Source of the DNA: Closterium sp. NIES-65 | Lineage: Eukaryota; Streptophyta; Zygnematophyceae; Desmidiales; Closteriaceae | Assembly: GCA_948144175.1 (NCBI GenBank) | Contig: CANXME010001988.1 | Coordinates: forward strand, 868,001-932,000 | Length of the DNA stretch: 64,000 bases | Reading direction: 5' to 3' | In this document: positions 41,508-52,382 of the stretch, piece after piece | Layout of the letters: each line of letters starts with the position of its first letter | Position numbering within the stretch: the first letter of the stretch is position 1 | The notes under the pieces: model-generated | Told to the model about the DNA's origin: nothing | Databases searched by the model: none | Seen by the model: only the letters and a program-made list of their open reading frames with translations | Made by a program: the position numbers and the translations under genes

Positions 41508-41960
41508 TCAAGAGGTGAGCAAGTGAGGCAAGACAGGCACAAGACCCAGCTGCGTACAGAAGCGCTGATGATCACAAGGCGCAAGTGCCTTGGTGAAGAC
41601 ATCAGCAGTGTTGGCCTCAGAGGCCACGTACGCAAGCCGCAACTGACCACGCTGCTGTAGCTCACGAGCAAGGAAGAAGCGAAGAGCAATGTACTTTGTT
41701 CTGTGCTCCAGTCTCTGCTCTCGACACCGGGCCAGCATGGCCTTGTTGTCTACGTACAGGACTGGAGGAGAACGAGGCGACTCTCCAAGGTCGGTCTGCA
41801 GGTAGGTGAGCCAGCGAAGCTCCTGTGCAGCCATGGCCCCGGCGTAGATCTCAGCCTCACAACTGGAGCCAAGAACAGAAGACGAGCGAGTAGCCCGCCA
41901 CGAAACAGAGCCGGAACCAAGGCTGAAGGTGTAACCCTGTGACGACCGCTGCGTAGCCTG
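41508..41960 (-). pseudogene. Copia-E RNase H C-terminal part
   Basis: The frame encodes QGYTFSLGSGSVSW, SSCEAEIYAGAMAAQELRW, YVDNKAM and the terminal NTADVFTKAL...LLTS with TGA, that is the RNase H Glu and Asp residues. It retains CAG where Copia-A has TAG near the end. The N-terminal catalytic Asp is beyond the junction. Confidence 0.75.
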
Positions 41961-41987
41961 GTCGTCGCTGCCACTTCCTATGTCCGA

Positions 41988-42330
41988 GTCTGACGGTGCT
42001 GGAGGTGCTGGTGCTGGAGGTACTGGAGCTGGAGGTGCTGGAGCTGGAGGTACTGGTGCTGGAGGGACTTGAGCTAGAGGTCCTGGTCCTAGAATTACTA
42101 GAGCTAGAGGTTCTGGTGTTGGAGGTACTAGTGCTGGAAGTGCTGGAGCTGGAGGTTCTAGAGCTGGAGGTTCTGGTGCTGGAGTTCTTGGTGCTGGAGG
42201 TGCTGGTACTGGAGGTAATAGTGCTGGAGGTACTGGAGCTGGAGTCGCTGGGGCTGGAGGTCCTGGTGCTGGAGGTGCTGGAGCTAGAGGTTATGGAGCT
42301 GGAGGTTCTTGTGCTGGGGTTTCTCCACAG
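41988..42330 (+). repeat. Copia-F linker minisatellite
   Basis: Repeats of CTGGAGGTGCTGGTG- and CTGGAGCTGGAGG-type units encode Gly-Ala-Gly runs in the Pol frame. The Leu/Glu-rich frame that also runs through it is an artefact of the repeat. Confidence 0.7.
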
Positions 42331-42533
42331 CCGTTGCAGCAACGACCGTTCTTCTGGCACCAGCCACAGTCGTCGCTGCCACCGCCTGGCTTGGCGCTTC
42401 GCCAGGTGCTCAGTCTTCTGTCTTCAACTGGTACTACTCCTCTACTGTGTCCACCGTCAGACCAGTCCTAGAAATAGTTATAGCCTGACTCCCCACTGCC
42501 TGCTCCTTCTCCTTACACTAAGTCGAAAGACTC

Positions 42534-44555
42534 CCTGTCAGAGCGTCGAGAGCCTTCGTCCCGGCCTGCCACACGTGTTTGTTCTCGTCGTGCTCCTTGT
42601 GTTTGTCCTCCACCTGTCCCCGGCACACACACTATGGCACTTCGTCCTTCCTCTGTTCCACAGCGTGCTGCCCTGCCTTCTCCTCCAATGTCTTCTCTCC
42701 CTTGCGAACCTGACCCTGAGTCTGCCCATGCTAGTGCTACTGGTCCGACTGTCGCTCATTTTCTGGCCACGCTTGTCACTAGCCCTACTTTTGAGTCTGC
42801 AACTGCGTCTGCCTTAGTCACTAAGCTCGTTGATTTTTTCTTCTACCTATCGTCTTGTTTCTGAGTCTGGCTGTCCTCCGTCCGTCAGTGGTAAGCTTGC
42901 CTTGGCAGTGACGTCCTTGAGGACAGACTACTTGAGATCAAGTGTCTTGCGATTGCTGTACCTCATCTCGCTACCATGATGCTTGCCCCGAGGGAGACCC
43001 GGATGCACTGATCATCCCGACCCCGTACGAAGAGGCGATTCTGGGTAAGTACTCCTCTCAGTGGCAGAGTGCCATGGAAGTCCACAGGCACCTACGTCGA
43101 CACAGTTCCCCCTCCTGAGGCGAACATAGTTGATGGCATGTGCATTTTCAGGGTGAACTGCCGCCGTGCTCTCCTCCTATCTTCAAGGCGCGTTACGTTG
43201 CACGAGGCTTCAGACAGGGACATGGAGTTGACTTCTTCCAGACCCGAAAGATGACCACTCTTCGGGTGTTACTGCACGTTGTAGCACAGCGTGGCTACGA
43301 GCTTCACTCTCTTCACTTCTTCATGGCCTTCCTGCAGGGCAGCCTTCACGAGGAGATCTAGCTGCGCCGCCCACCTGGCTTCAATGGGTCGTTTCCTGCA
43401 GGTACCCAGTGGAGTTTCTGGCGACCGGTCCATGGTCTCCACCAGGCACCCCAGGAGTGGCACAACACATTGAGGACAACACTTGCGGCTCTTGGGTTTG
43501 CTCCTTCGACTGCTGACCCGTCGCTGTTTCTGCGCACCAATCCTTCTCTGCCGCCGTTCTATATCCTCGTGCACGTTAACGACTTGGTTTTTGCTACTGT
43601 TGACACTGAGGCACTAGCCCTTGTGAAGGCAGAGCTGCAGTAGAGACACACTTGCATTGACCTGGGTGAGTTGCGCAGCTATCTTGCCTTGCATATCACC
43701 CGGGCCGACCAAGGCGCACCATTACTCTGACTCAGTCACACATGGTGCAGCAGGTCCTTCAACGCTTCTGTTTTCAGTTCTCCTCGCCACAGACCACTCC
43801 TTTGTCTACGAGCCACTCACTTTTAGCTCCACATCGGACGAGTTTGTAGAGCCGAGTGGTTTGTATCCAGAGCTTGTGGGCTGCCTCATGTACCTGATGA
43901 CTTGCACTTGACCCAAACTCCCGTACCCTCTCAACATCCTGGCGTGCTTTGTTGCGCCTGCGAAGCACCCACGTGAGCACCGGCGGGCTGCGTAGAGGGT
44001 ACGGTGTTACTTGTGCAGTACATTAGGCATGGGTCTTGTGCTTGGAGGACGTGGTCGAGTTGTGCTCAATGGGCACTCAGACGCATCTTGGGCAGACGAC
44101 CAAGGGACTTAGCGGTCGTCACAAGGTCACATCTTCAATCTCGGCTCTGGTTCTGTCTCATGGAGGTCCACCCGCTCGTCTTCTGTTCTTAGCTCCAGTT
44201 GTGAGGCTGAGATCTACGCAGGGGCCATGGCTGCATAGGAATTACGCAGGCTGACCTTCTTGCTGACCAACATGGGTGAGCGGCCTCGTTCTCCTTCGGT
44301 CGTGTATGTCGACAACAAGGCCATGATTGCCTTGTGTCAGGAGCAGAGACTTGAGCACAGAACGAAGCACATCGCTCTGCGTTACTTCCTCGCTTGAGAG
44401 CTGCGGCAGTGTGGTCAGCTTTGCCTTGCTTACGTGGCCTCACAGGCCAACACTGCTGATATCTTCACCAAGGCCCTAGGGTCTGGTGATCATCAGCATT
44501 TTTGCAGTGCTCTGAGCCTTCTGCCTACTATGCCTCACTTGCTTACCTCTTGACT
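42534..44555 (+). pseudogene. Copia-F reverse transcriptase and RNase H
   Basis: Recognisable segments in order are MALRPSS...SSLPCEPDPES, MCIFRVN, FKARYVARGF, FMAFLQGSLHEEI, HVNDLVFA in place of YVDDLVFA (near 43570), SHMVQQVLQRF, ELVGCLMYLMTCT, GHSDASWADD, SSCEAE, YVDNKAM and NTADIFTKAL. The catalytic box reads HVND and the LDFSTAFLQ segment reads LHFFMAFLQ, so two catalytic Asp are replaced. Stops occur at Trp, Gln, Arg and Lys codons. Confidence 0.72.
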
Positions 44556-44789
44556 TTGCCTTTGTATTATGATCCGTATATATGTCTGCATCCTTACCCT
44601 TGCTAGGTTGTGATCAATGTACTGCATGTGCTCTTTATAATTTTGCATGTGAACTGGCCTTGTGGTCACTTGCTGGTGCCTGGATTGTGTGGTGACGTTG
44701 TGATCCACCCTGAGCTTTGCTTTGCTATTTCGCTTGACTAGTCTTGAGACCGCTTGTTCTTACTGTCCCCCACTTCGCCTATGGGGATG

Positions 44790-44919
44790 TGTCAAACTGC
44801 ATATGTCTATTGTCTAGGCTATAGTGGGGTAGCCATTAGATGGTACAATTCATTAGGGTTAGTATCTATACTCCTTCATTGTTCATAGTCATCATTCCGC
44901 TGTACTCTCTTTCTTGACA
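44790..44919 (+). repeat. Copia-F 3' LTR
   Basis: The LTR starts TGTCAAACTGCATATG after the family polypurine tract (CTATGGGGATG) and ends TTCTTGACA. It shares the GGCTATAGTGGGGTAG core with Copia-A, B, E and I LTRs. Confidence 0.8.
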
Positions 44920-45067
44920 TGTAACAACACTCTGCGTGAGTTGGTGCCACCACTCCAACGCTGGGCCCCTCGGCAACGTAACGGAGTATTTGATCCGCTG
45001 CTGCACGTCCACCTCTTGGAACGATGACGTTGTAGTCTCGTCGTCGACAGTCGCTCATTGGAAGTCG

Positions 45068-45260
45068 ACGTGGCCTCAGAGGCCAACACTGCTAATAACT
45101 TCACCAAGGCCCTAAGGTCTGATGATCATCAGCATTTTTGCACTGTTCTAGGTCTTACTTACCTCTTGACTTTGTCTTGTAATGTGATTTATATATATAC
45201 CTCATTGCTTACCCTTGCTAGGTTGTAATCACTATACTACATGTGAATGTCGTAGTTCTT
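45068..45260 (+). repeat. second copy of a copia 3' tail
   Basis: The segment repeats the end of RNase H and 3' UTR of the Copia-F type (compare 44437-44640) with differences and no LTR of its own. The 148 bases before it (44920-45067) show no recognisable content. Confidence 0.65.
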
Positions 45261-45296
45261 GTTTGCCCTTAGTTTGCAATTGTTGGTGCTTGTAAG

Positions 45297-45771
45297 TTCG
45301 AAGGACAATAGAAGCTTCTTTTTGTTCATGATGAAGCACAGGGAGCCAGCCATGTGCTGTTTGCAGGTGTCCAGGTACCATCTATTGTAAATGTCTTTGC
45401 TTTGTCTTGTGATATTAGCGATGTGGGGTGTGATGAAATGATTGAAGTTGATGTTAGTGGGTTTGCCCCAACTTTGTATGCAATGGGTGCATGTAATGAC
45501 ACTGGATTATACTGGGGTAGCTCAAATTTGAATGGGATTGTTTCAACGATGAGTTCAATTTTCAACACCAATTTGCAGCTCTTGTTTTCGCGAATTCAAT
45601 CGAAGAGTTACATGATGAGTACGTTATAGAAAAAATGTTGCGCAAGTTGGCAGTGTTGTGTGATACTACCCGTATGCAATCACGTCTGTTTGCCTCCCAT
45701 CCCGTGTTCGTACTTTGCATGCGTGGTGTAAGCGTGTGCAAGATTCTGTGTTTGGTGTTGTTTGGACTTTG
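45297..45771 (+). pseudogene. AT-rich broken open frame of unknown type
   Basis: Two overlapping frames are visible: one running through 45354-45629 (containing VFALSCDISDVGCDE and TGLYWGSSNLNG) and one from about 45530 to the Copia-G border (containing QFAALVFANSIEELHDEYVIE). They look like one protein split by a frameshift. The lower GC content sets it apart from the copia elements. The frame runs into the CTTTG duplication and closes a few codons later at 54006 and beyond. I do not recognise the family; it could be part of an older transposon or a host gene. Confidence 0.35.
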
Positions 45772-45894
45772 TGTCACAAAGTAAGAAACGAGAATGACTA
45801 GAAACCGGACTGTACAAGGTTTGTATAGGCAAAACCTAACAATTCAGTACCCCATAAGGAGTGCAATACTAGAGCCTACAATATAGTTCTGACA
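45772..45894 (-). repeat. Copia-G 3' LTR
   Basis: The 123 bases match 53883-54005 with about nine differences. CACCCCCATAG after it (45895-45905) is the family polypurine tract on the minus strand. Confidence 0.9.
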
Positions 45895-46112
45895 CACCCC
45901 CATAGGCAAAGTGGGGGACAAGCAAGAGAACAAGGCAAGGAAAAGCTCAGAGTGGATCACAGGGTCACCACGCAATCTGAGCACAAGTACAAGGCCACAA
46001 GGCCAGTTCACATGCAGGATTATAATCAAGGTGAACAAGCAAGACCGTGATCTCAACCTAGCAAGGGTAAGCAAGTAGGTCCAGGAATATATCTATCACA
46101 GTACAAGCAAAG

Positions 46113-46988
46113 TCAAGAGATAAGCAAGTGCGGCAAGGTAGGCACCAGACCTAACATAGTACAAAACCGCTGATGATCACAAGGCTGAAGTGCCTTGGTA
46201 ATGATATCAGAAGTGTTGGCCCGAGTGGCCACGTAAGCAAGACGAAGCTGACCACGCTGCTGCAACTCACGAGCCAGGAAGTAGCGCAGAGCAATGTGCT
46301 TCATTCTGTGCTCCAGTCTGTGCTCCTGACACAAGGCCAGCATGGCCTTGTTGTCGACATACAGAACTGGAGGAGAACGAGGCGCCTCTCCCAAGTCGGT
46401 CAGCGTAACTCCTGTGCAGCCATGGCCCCTGCGTAGATCTCAGCCTCACACCTGGAGCTGAGAACAGAAGACGAGCGGGTAGACCGCCACAAAACAGAGC
46501 CGGAACCAAGGCTAAAGGTGTAACCCTCTGACGACCGCTGCGTAGCCATTCGTCAACCCAAGAAGCGTCTGCGTGACCAGTGAGGACAACTCGAGCCCGT
46601 CCTCCAAGCACGAGCCCCATGCCCGACGTACTGCACAAGTAGCGCAACACCCTCTTAGCTGCATCCATGTGCTCTGGTCGGTGTCTCCCAGGAGCAACAT
46701 AGTGTGCCAAGATGCTAAGAGGGTATGCCAGGTCAGGTCAAGTGCAGGTCATCAGGTACATGAGGCAGCCAACAAGCTCTGGGTATGGGCCACTCGGCTC
46801 AACAGACTCATCCGAAGGTAGAGCTGAGAGCGAGTGGCAAGTAGACAGAGGAGTGGCCTCAGGCGAGGAGTACGTGAAGTTGAATCGCTGAAGGACCTGC
46901 TGCACCATGTGTGACTGAGTCAGGGAAATGGTGCGCCATGCTCTGTCCCGGATGATCTGCAAGCCAAGATAGCTGCGCAGTTCACCCA
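46113..46988 (-). pseudogene. Copia-G RT C-terminal part and RNase H
   Basis: From the solo LTR-X downward the segments LGLQIIRDRAWRTI, SHMVQQVLQRF, ELVGCLMYLMTCT, GHADASWVD, SSCEAE-like, YVDNKAM and NTSDIITKAL are present in shifting frames. The frame changes near 46735 and 46560, and about 20 bases near 46400 are lost. Confidence 0.72.
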
Positions 46989-46993
46989 GGTCT

Positions 46994-48143
46994 TGTCAAC
47001 GGGAGTTGAGTGTTGGCCCCGTCCTCGCTTGGGCGGAGCCGACATCGTGGTCGGGTGTTAGGGGAGCAGCCAACCTGCAGCAGTGGGCGAGCTGGTTGAC
47101 AAGGAGGTCGACCTGCACGGGGACCACTGCACGGGCGCCAACTTCAAGGTGGCGCCAACTTCGGGGAGGTCGACTTAGGAGTCGACCTGCGGAGGACGTC
47201 AACTTGGTGACGTCAACTTGGGGAAGCCGACTTCGGTGGTCGGCTGATGGACTGCTGGTCGACCTGCAGGTGGTCAACTGGACCTGGTGATCGACGAAGG
47301 AGGGGCCGACGTCTACCTCGACTCAGGACGCCGAGCAGTTGGGCGTCGAGTAGCGGGGCGTCAACTTTGTGACGCCGACTTCGGGTGGCCAACGTGGGTG
47401 GTCGGCCGACAACTGCGCTGGCCGACTTAGTGCTGGTTGACGTGGAGCTGGTCGACCAGAAGGGACGTCGACCTGGAGGAGGTCGACCGAGGGGCGTGGT
47501 CGTCCTGGTGAGGTCAATATGTTGGTGGTCGTCGACTTGGGAGGTCGACGGGCACATACGGGAGCTGCTGGTCGACGTGGTTGCCCGGTCGACCAGGTTA
47601 CCTGGGTGACGAAGTGCTGCGGAGGAGTGCGACGGTCGCCCAGGCGAAGTTGGCGAGACCGACCTCGGTGGTGGTATCCCGAGGTCATCGTGGCGGATCA
47701 GAGGCAGTCGTCAGCTCGAGGTTGACGTGGTGTGTGCGCTGTGCAGGTGACGAGACTCTGCACGCCAATCATCTGCGCGCACCTGCGAAGCGGGTGCACT
47801 GCTATCCTGCGTGAGCAATGCTGGTACGCCATCAACCTGCGATGTTGACAAGCCGTCGACCTTGCCTTGCTGGAGTGCGGTCGACCAAGTCGTGCTGGAA
47901 CGCGGTCGACCAAGCTGCGCTGGCAGTTGGCCGACCTGAATGCTAGCTCTGATGTAGTCTTGCATTGCCAACTTCATTGTATCATTGTTGTCATGTTTTC
48001 CGAGTGGAACTCTTGCCAATTCTCCCCGTGAACTAGCAAGAAGCGTAAACACAAGGAAATGACTAAGTGAACGAACGCAGAGATCACACGAGCACACGTG
48101 CCTAGCCCGTAGTCTAGATCCCGTTGCAGCAGTTATCTCCGCA
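46994..48143. mobile_element. solo LTR-X, 1,150 bp (TSD GGTCT)
   Basis: The insertion interrupts the HTCTDLGELR segment of Copia-G reverse transcriptase. GGTCT stands on both sides (46989-46993 and 48144-48148), and the insert begins TG and ends CA, the pattern of an LTR. No coding domain is found inside. GTCGAC/GGTCGACC palindromes recur through 47080-47950. A second, truncated copy lies at 26350-27020. I read both as LTRs of a family whose internal part is not in this window. Confidence 0.7.
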
Positions 48144-49424
48144 GGTCTGTGCACGTGTGTCTCTTCTGCCGCTCCGACTTCAGGTGGGCGAGTCCAGCAG
48201 TGTCAGCAGTAGCAAAGACCAAGCCGTCAACGTACACGAGGATGTAGAACGACGGCAGAATAGTGTCGGTGCGGAGAAACAGCGACGGGTCGGCAGTGGA
48301 AGGAGCAAACCTAAGAGCCGCAAGCGTAGTCCTTAATGTGTCGTGCCACTCACGGGGCGCCTTGCGGAGACCGTAGACTGGCCGCCGGAGGCTCCACTGG
48401 GTACCAGGAGGAAACGACCCAGTGAAGCTAGGTGGGCGGCGCAGCCAGATCTCCTCGTGCAGGCTGCCCTGTAGGAAGGCTGTGCTTAAGTCAAGAGAGT
48501 GAAGCTCGTAGTCACGCTGAGCGGCGACGTGCAGCAGTACCCGAAGAGTGGTAATCTTTGGGGTGGGAGAGAAGGTCTGAAAGTAGTCAACTACCTGCCG
48601 CTGACTGAAGCCTTGAGCCAGATAACGCACCTTGAAGACAGGCGGAGAACCCGGCGTCCGCTTCACCCTGAAAATCCACATGCCATCGACAATGTTCGCC
48701 CCAGGTGGGGGAACCTTGTCGACGTAGGTGCCTGTGCACTTCCACGAAGCCATCTCTGCGTCCATGGCTGTCTGCCACTGAGAGGAGTAGGGACCCTCTA
48801 TCGCCTCTGCGTAAGCGCGTGGGGTCGGGATGTCTGGTGCATCCGGGTCTCCCTCAGGGGCAAGCAGCATGGACACGAGATGAGGTAAAGCAGAAAAAAA
48901 ACACTGGAACTCCTCCTGCCTGTCCTCAAGGACGTCCGTGCTAAGAGCACACTCACCCCCGACGGACGGAGGACAGACAAACTCAGACTCAGCAACATGA
49001 AAAGCGGCGTAGTCTAGACGACAGTGAGCAGCAAAGTCGACAAGCTCAGCAACTAAGGCAGACGCAGTAGTGGACTCAAAGGAAGGGTAAGTGACAACAA
49101 TGGCTAGGAGACGCCTGACAGAAGGACTAGCAGCACGAAGGGATTCAGACTCCGGGTCAGCAAGGGCAGGAAGAGAGGACGCAGGAGGAGACGGAAGAGG
49201 GGCACGCTGCGGAGCAGTGGAAGGACTCAGAGCCATCTGGTGCGTGCAAGGGACAGGAGGAGGACGCTGACCCGGACAACGAAGACTAGTGCGAGCAGCA
49301 TGAACACGCGATGTGGGACGAGACTCAGGCTTACGACGCTCAGCAAGACCTCCGGTCGGACCAGTGTAAGGAGAAGGAGCAGGCAGTGGGGAGGCGGGCT
49401 GTAAATGTGACTGCGACTGGACAT
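48144..49424 (-). pseudogene. Copia-G reverse transcriptase, N-terminal part
   Basis: One frame from 49236 to the solo LTR-X encodes GPYSSQWQTAMDAEMASW, VDGMWIFRVK, LDLSTAFLQGSLHEEIW, YGLRKAPREWHDTL and YVDGLVFATADTAG. The catalytic YVDD therefore reads YVDG (near 48230), a loss of one of the paired Asp residues. The preceding sequence to 49424 is the Pro/Ser-rich pre-RT region. Confidence 0.8.
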
Positions 49425-49429
49425 GCGGT

Positions 49430-50180
49430 GGACACTCTAAGGTAGGAGCAGGACCAGTAGAAGGCGGGAGACCAAGTACCTGCTGAAGGAACGGAACGAA
49501 GTACGGCCGCGGCCGCGCAGCGCCTCCAGAACCAGCATGGACAACTCCAGCACCCTTAGCGTCAGCTCCAACTCCAGTAGCACCACCAGCTCCAGCAGCA
49601 CCTCCAGCAGCTCCAATAGCGCCAACTCCATCACCCCCAGGAGCACCGGCTCCATCAGCACCTCTAGCCCCAGCACCTCCAGCAGCTCCAGCTCCAGTAG
49701 CACCACCAGGCCCAGCAGCTCCAGTATCTCCAGTACGAGCACCTCCGGGACTAGTGACTCCAGAACCCCCAGCAGCTCCAGCAGCATTAGGACCTCCAGC
49801 GCGCGTAGCACCACCAGCTCCAGCAGCACGGCTCCAGCGCTGAGCAAACCATTCGCGCAGCTGCTGTGGAGGGAGTGGCTCCCGTCAGGACGAAGCACCA
49901 AAAGGACCTCCAGGCTCAGCACCTCCAGACTCCACACGCGCAAGCTCAGCACCCTCAGGCTCTGCACCTCCAGACTCAGCAGCCCCAAGCTCAGCACCCC
50001 CACGCTCAGCACCCCCAGACTCAGCAACCCCAGGCTCAGCACCCCCAGGCTCAGCAAGCCCAGGCTCAGCACCCCCAGACTCAGAACCCCCAGGCTCAGC
50101 ACCCCCAGACCCGGCACCCGCAGGCACAGCACCCCTAGCAGCACCAGAGTCAACAGCTACCTCGACAGGCTCGATTGCGT
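49430..50180 (-). pseudogene. Copia-G Gly/Ala/Glu linker
   Basis: On the minus strand it encodes repeated GGAEPGG-type units (50127-49885) and GAGAAG-type units (49850-49540). These correspond to the linker between integrase and reverse transcriptase in Copia-A and Copia-I. Leu-rich and Ser-rich frames across it are repeat artefacts. Confidence 0.65.
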
Positions 50181-50813
50181 CTACCTGGGAAACACCTGAG
50201 GGGGGAGGGGGTCTACCAGGGGAGGACCTGGCGCAAGGAAGAGCGGCGGGGGGGGGGGGAGGGGGGCAGTGCAGTAGGGGAAGAGACGGTAGTAAGGCAC
50301 CGACTCGTCAAACGTGACGTCCTGAGAGGACAGAACACGGCGCGAGGTGGGGTGGTAAAACTGCCAACCAGGCGCATCGCAAAACTTCCCCGTACACAGC
50401 AGAGTAGGTGTGGTCCCCGGCATGGAGACCCGGGGCTGGAGGTTGAGCTGATGCGCAGCGTTTTGAACCGCGAACGGCCACAAAAAATGGGGAGCAGCCG
50501 CATGGATCATGGACGTACGAGCGACGTCCATGACCATGCCAATGCGGCGCTCAACAATCCCATTTCGCTGCGGAGAGGCCGGAAGCGTGAACGTCTGGCG
50601 GATGCCCTCCGCACGATAGAAGGCTCGCAGAAGGTCGGAGAAAAACTCTCCACCTCTGTCGGAGTGCAGACGAAGAACAGGAAGGTCCGAGTCAAAATTC
50701 TTGCTGAGCTGACGACGGGCACCGCACATCCAGTCGATCACCACCCCAAAGACATCACCCTTGCGGCGCAAGGGGAAGACTCTGGTGTAACGAGAGTAGT
50801 CGTCAACTACCAA
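50181..50813 (-). pseudogene. Copia-G integrase core and C-terminal part
   Basis: VVDDYSRY, LHSDRGGEF (second catalytic Asp) and NGIVERR (Glu) are present in one frame. About 50 codons between GKF and the CDAPGWQFYHP segment, present in Copia-A, are deleted. A frameshift near 50810 separates it from the first catalytic Asp region. Confidence 0.78.
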
Positions 50814-52375
50814 CAGAAAGTAGCGCTCGTGACCCTATCCACGGACGCGGGCGGGGTCCCACACGTCCATGTGAAGAGTGTACAGGGGAGCGTTAGAGGG
50901 AACTCGGAGGAGTGAGGAGCGGCGTGCTGCCGCCCCTCAACGCAGGGAACGCAGGTAGGGGCAGGCCCTAGGGGAAGGGGAGGGAGAGACCGGGGGAGAC
51001 CAGTGACAAGGACACGGGAGGCCATGCCTTGGAGACGTGGCAGGGAGGGGTGACCAAGGCGGTGGTGCCAGAGGAGAGTCTGGTGAGACAGGAGGCGACA
51101 CGAGCAGGGGGCAGACTCAGGACCAGACCGGGACGCTGCAGCTAACACCTGACCCGACGCGGCTACCTGACCAGACTCAGCAACCGTAGGAGACACGATA
51201 GTCAGGGTGTACCGGCTCGACCCAGGCTGACGAGTGAACGTGGCCAGGTGCCGGCCCGTCCGAGTACACGAATAGTGGGCCACCCGCTGACCTCCAGGAG
51301 TGAACTGGTCAACCCACGCGTCCTGAAGGTCAGCTCCACTCACCAAGTTCGTAGAGAACGAGGGGAGGTGGAGGCCAGACAGAGAGCCAGACGGGACTGC
51401 CGGACACGGTAGAACCGTGGAGGAGTGTGCAAGGACCGGACCCCCAAAGGGGTCAGCTAGAGCGACCGCCACTGGCCGACTGAGCGGCGAGAGTGTGGTG
51501 CAGTCGCGAAAGAAGGAGCAGGAAGCACCCGAGTCAAGGGTGAAAGTGTGCAAGACCTGAGCTGATGCGGTACCTGAGGGTGCAGACTCACCAGCACCTG
51601 GAGCAGCAGACTCACTAGTACTTGGAGCAGCAGACTCAGTAGCACCTAGAGCAGCAGCCTCAATGCCCGGGTCGGGCAGAACACACAGATAACAGTCACC
51701 CTCAGCACTAATAGTCACAGCATACATAGTAGAAAGGATAGCATCATAATCAAGATCAAAGATAGCAACCCCCAACCTAAGCATATCACCCCAGCGAGGG
51801 AGCTCAGTGGCGTCAGGAAACTGTGCACGCCAGGCGTCAGTCAGGCGACCGAAACAGCAGTGCGTGGCGTGCGGCCCTCCGCACGTCTCCCCACTGCGCT
51901 CGCCGGTGCGGAGAACGTAAGCATAGGGACCAGCACCCCCAGACCTCCCACGCCCCGCGTACCACTCACGAAGCTGCTGGGGCGATAGAGTCTCACAAGA
52001 ACGCTGCTGCTGCTGGCCCTGGCCACCATCAAAGCCTCCCCGCTGCACAGCTCTACGCCAACCAGCACCACCGCCGCCGCCACCCCCACTGCCGCTGCCG
52101 CCGCCGCCTCCTCCTCCACCACCGCCACCGAAGCCCCCACTCCTGCCACCACCCCCACCTCCACCCCCACCCCCTACGCCGCCTCCACCACCACCACCGC
52201 CACCCCCACCGTCTCCTCCAGCACCCTGGCCCCCCTTGCTCCTGCCACTGCGTCGCCTCCCACTAGGAGCAGAGGCAGCGCCGACTGACTTGGTGCCAAC
52301 GAGGTCGACAGTAGCAGCAAGGCAACAGGGGGACGGGGGAACACCCCTCAAAGAAAGGGGCACGATGGTCACCAC
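50807..52375 (-). pseudogene. Copia-G Gag C-terminal part, protease and integrase zinc region
   Basis: A 522-codon frame carries the poly-Gly tract, PPQQLREWYAGRGR, a Cys/His box whose first Cys is lost (Y-A-Y instead of C-A-Y, then C-x3-H-x4-C), the protease LDSGAS near 51540, HHRLGHP and C-x2-C of the integrase zinc region. It ends by frameshift within the segment that should read HMDVWGP. Confidence 0.78.
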
Positions 52376-52382
52376 GAGAGGC

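Larger units (their letters stand above)
41167..41973 (-). mobile_element. Copia-E, 3' part of a minus-strand copia element
   Basis: The LTR at 41167-41297 is 131 bp and of the Copia-A type. Upstream on the minus strand come the hairpin polypurine tract, a 3' UTR like Copia-A and the end of RNase H. At about 41973 the sequence passes abruptly into plus-strand Copia-F, so everything upstream of RNase H is missing. GAAGG before the LTR would be one target duplication; the other was not found. Confidence 0.8.
41974..44919 (+). mobile_element. Copia-F, 3' part of a plus-strand copia element
   Basis: The element starts abruptly within the Gly/Ala linker, continues through reverse transcriptase, RNase H, polypurine tract and a 130-bp 3' LTR (44790-44919). 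Gag, protease, integrase and the 5' LTR are absent. The decay is heavy, with many stops and frameshifts. It abuts Copia-E head to head. Confidence 0.8.

Noticed and set aside
41996-42817. Leu/Glu/Val-rich 273-codon plus-strand frame
   Set aside because: It is an off-frame reading of the Gly/Ala linker repeats of Copia-F; similar artefacts occur at 11248-11925, 22489-23625, 49437-50153 and 62747-63505.
47006-47814. Protein-coding frames in the GTCGAC-rich block
   Set aside because: Short overlapping frames in several registers with Arg/Val/Asp composition dictated by the repeats; no domain.
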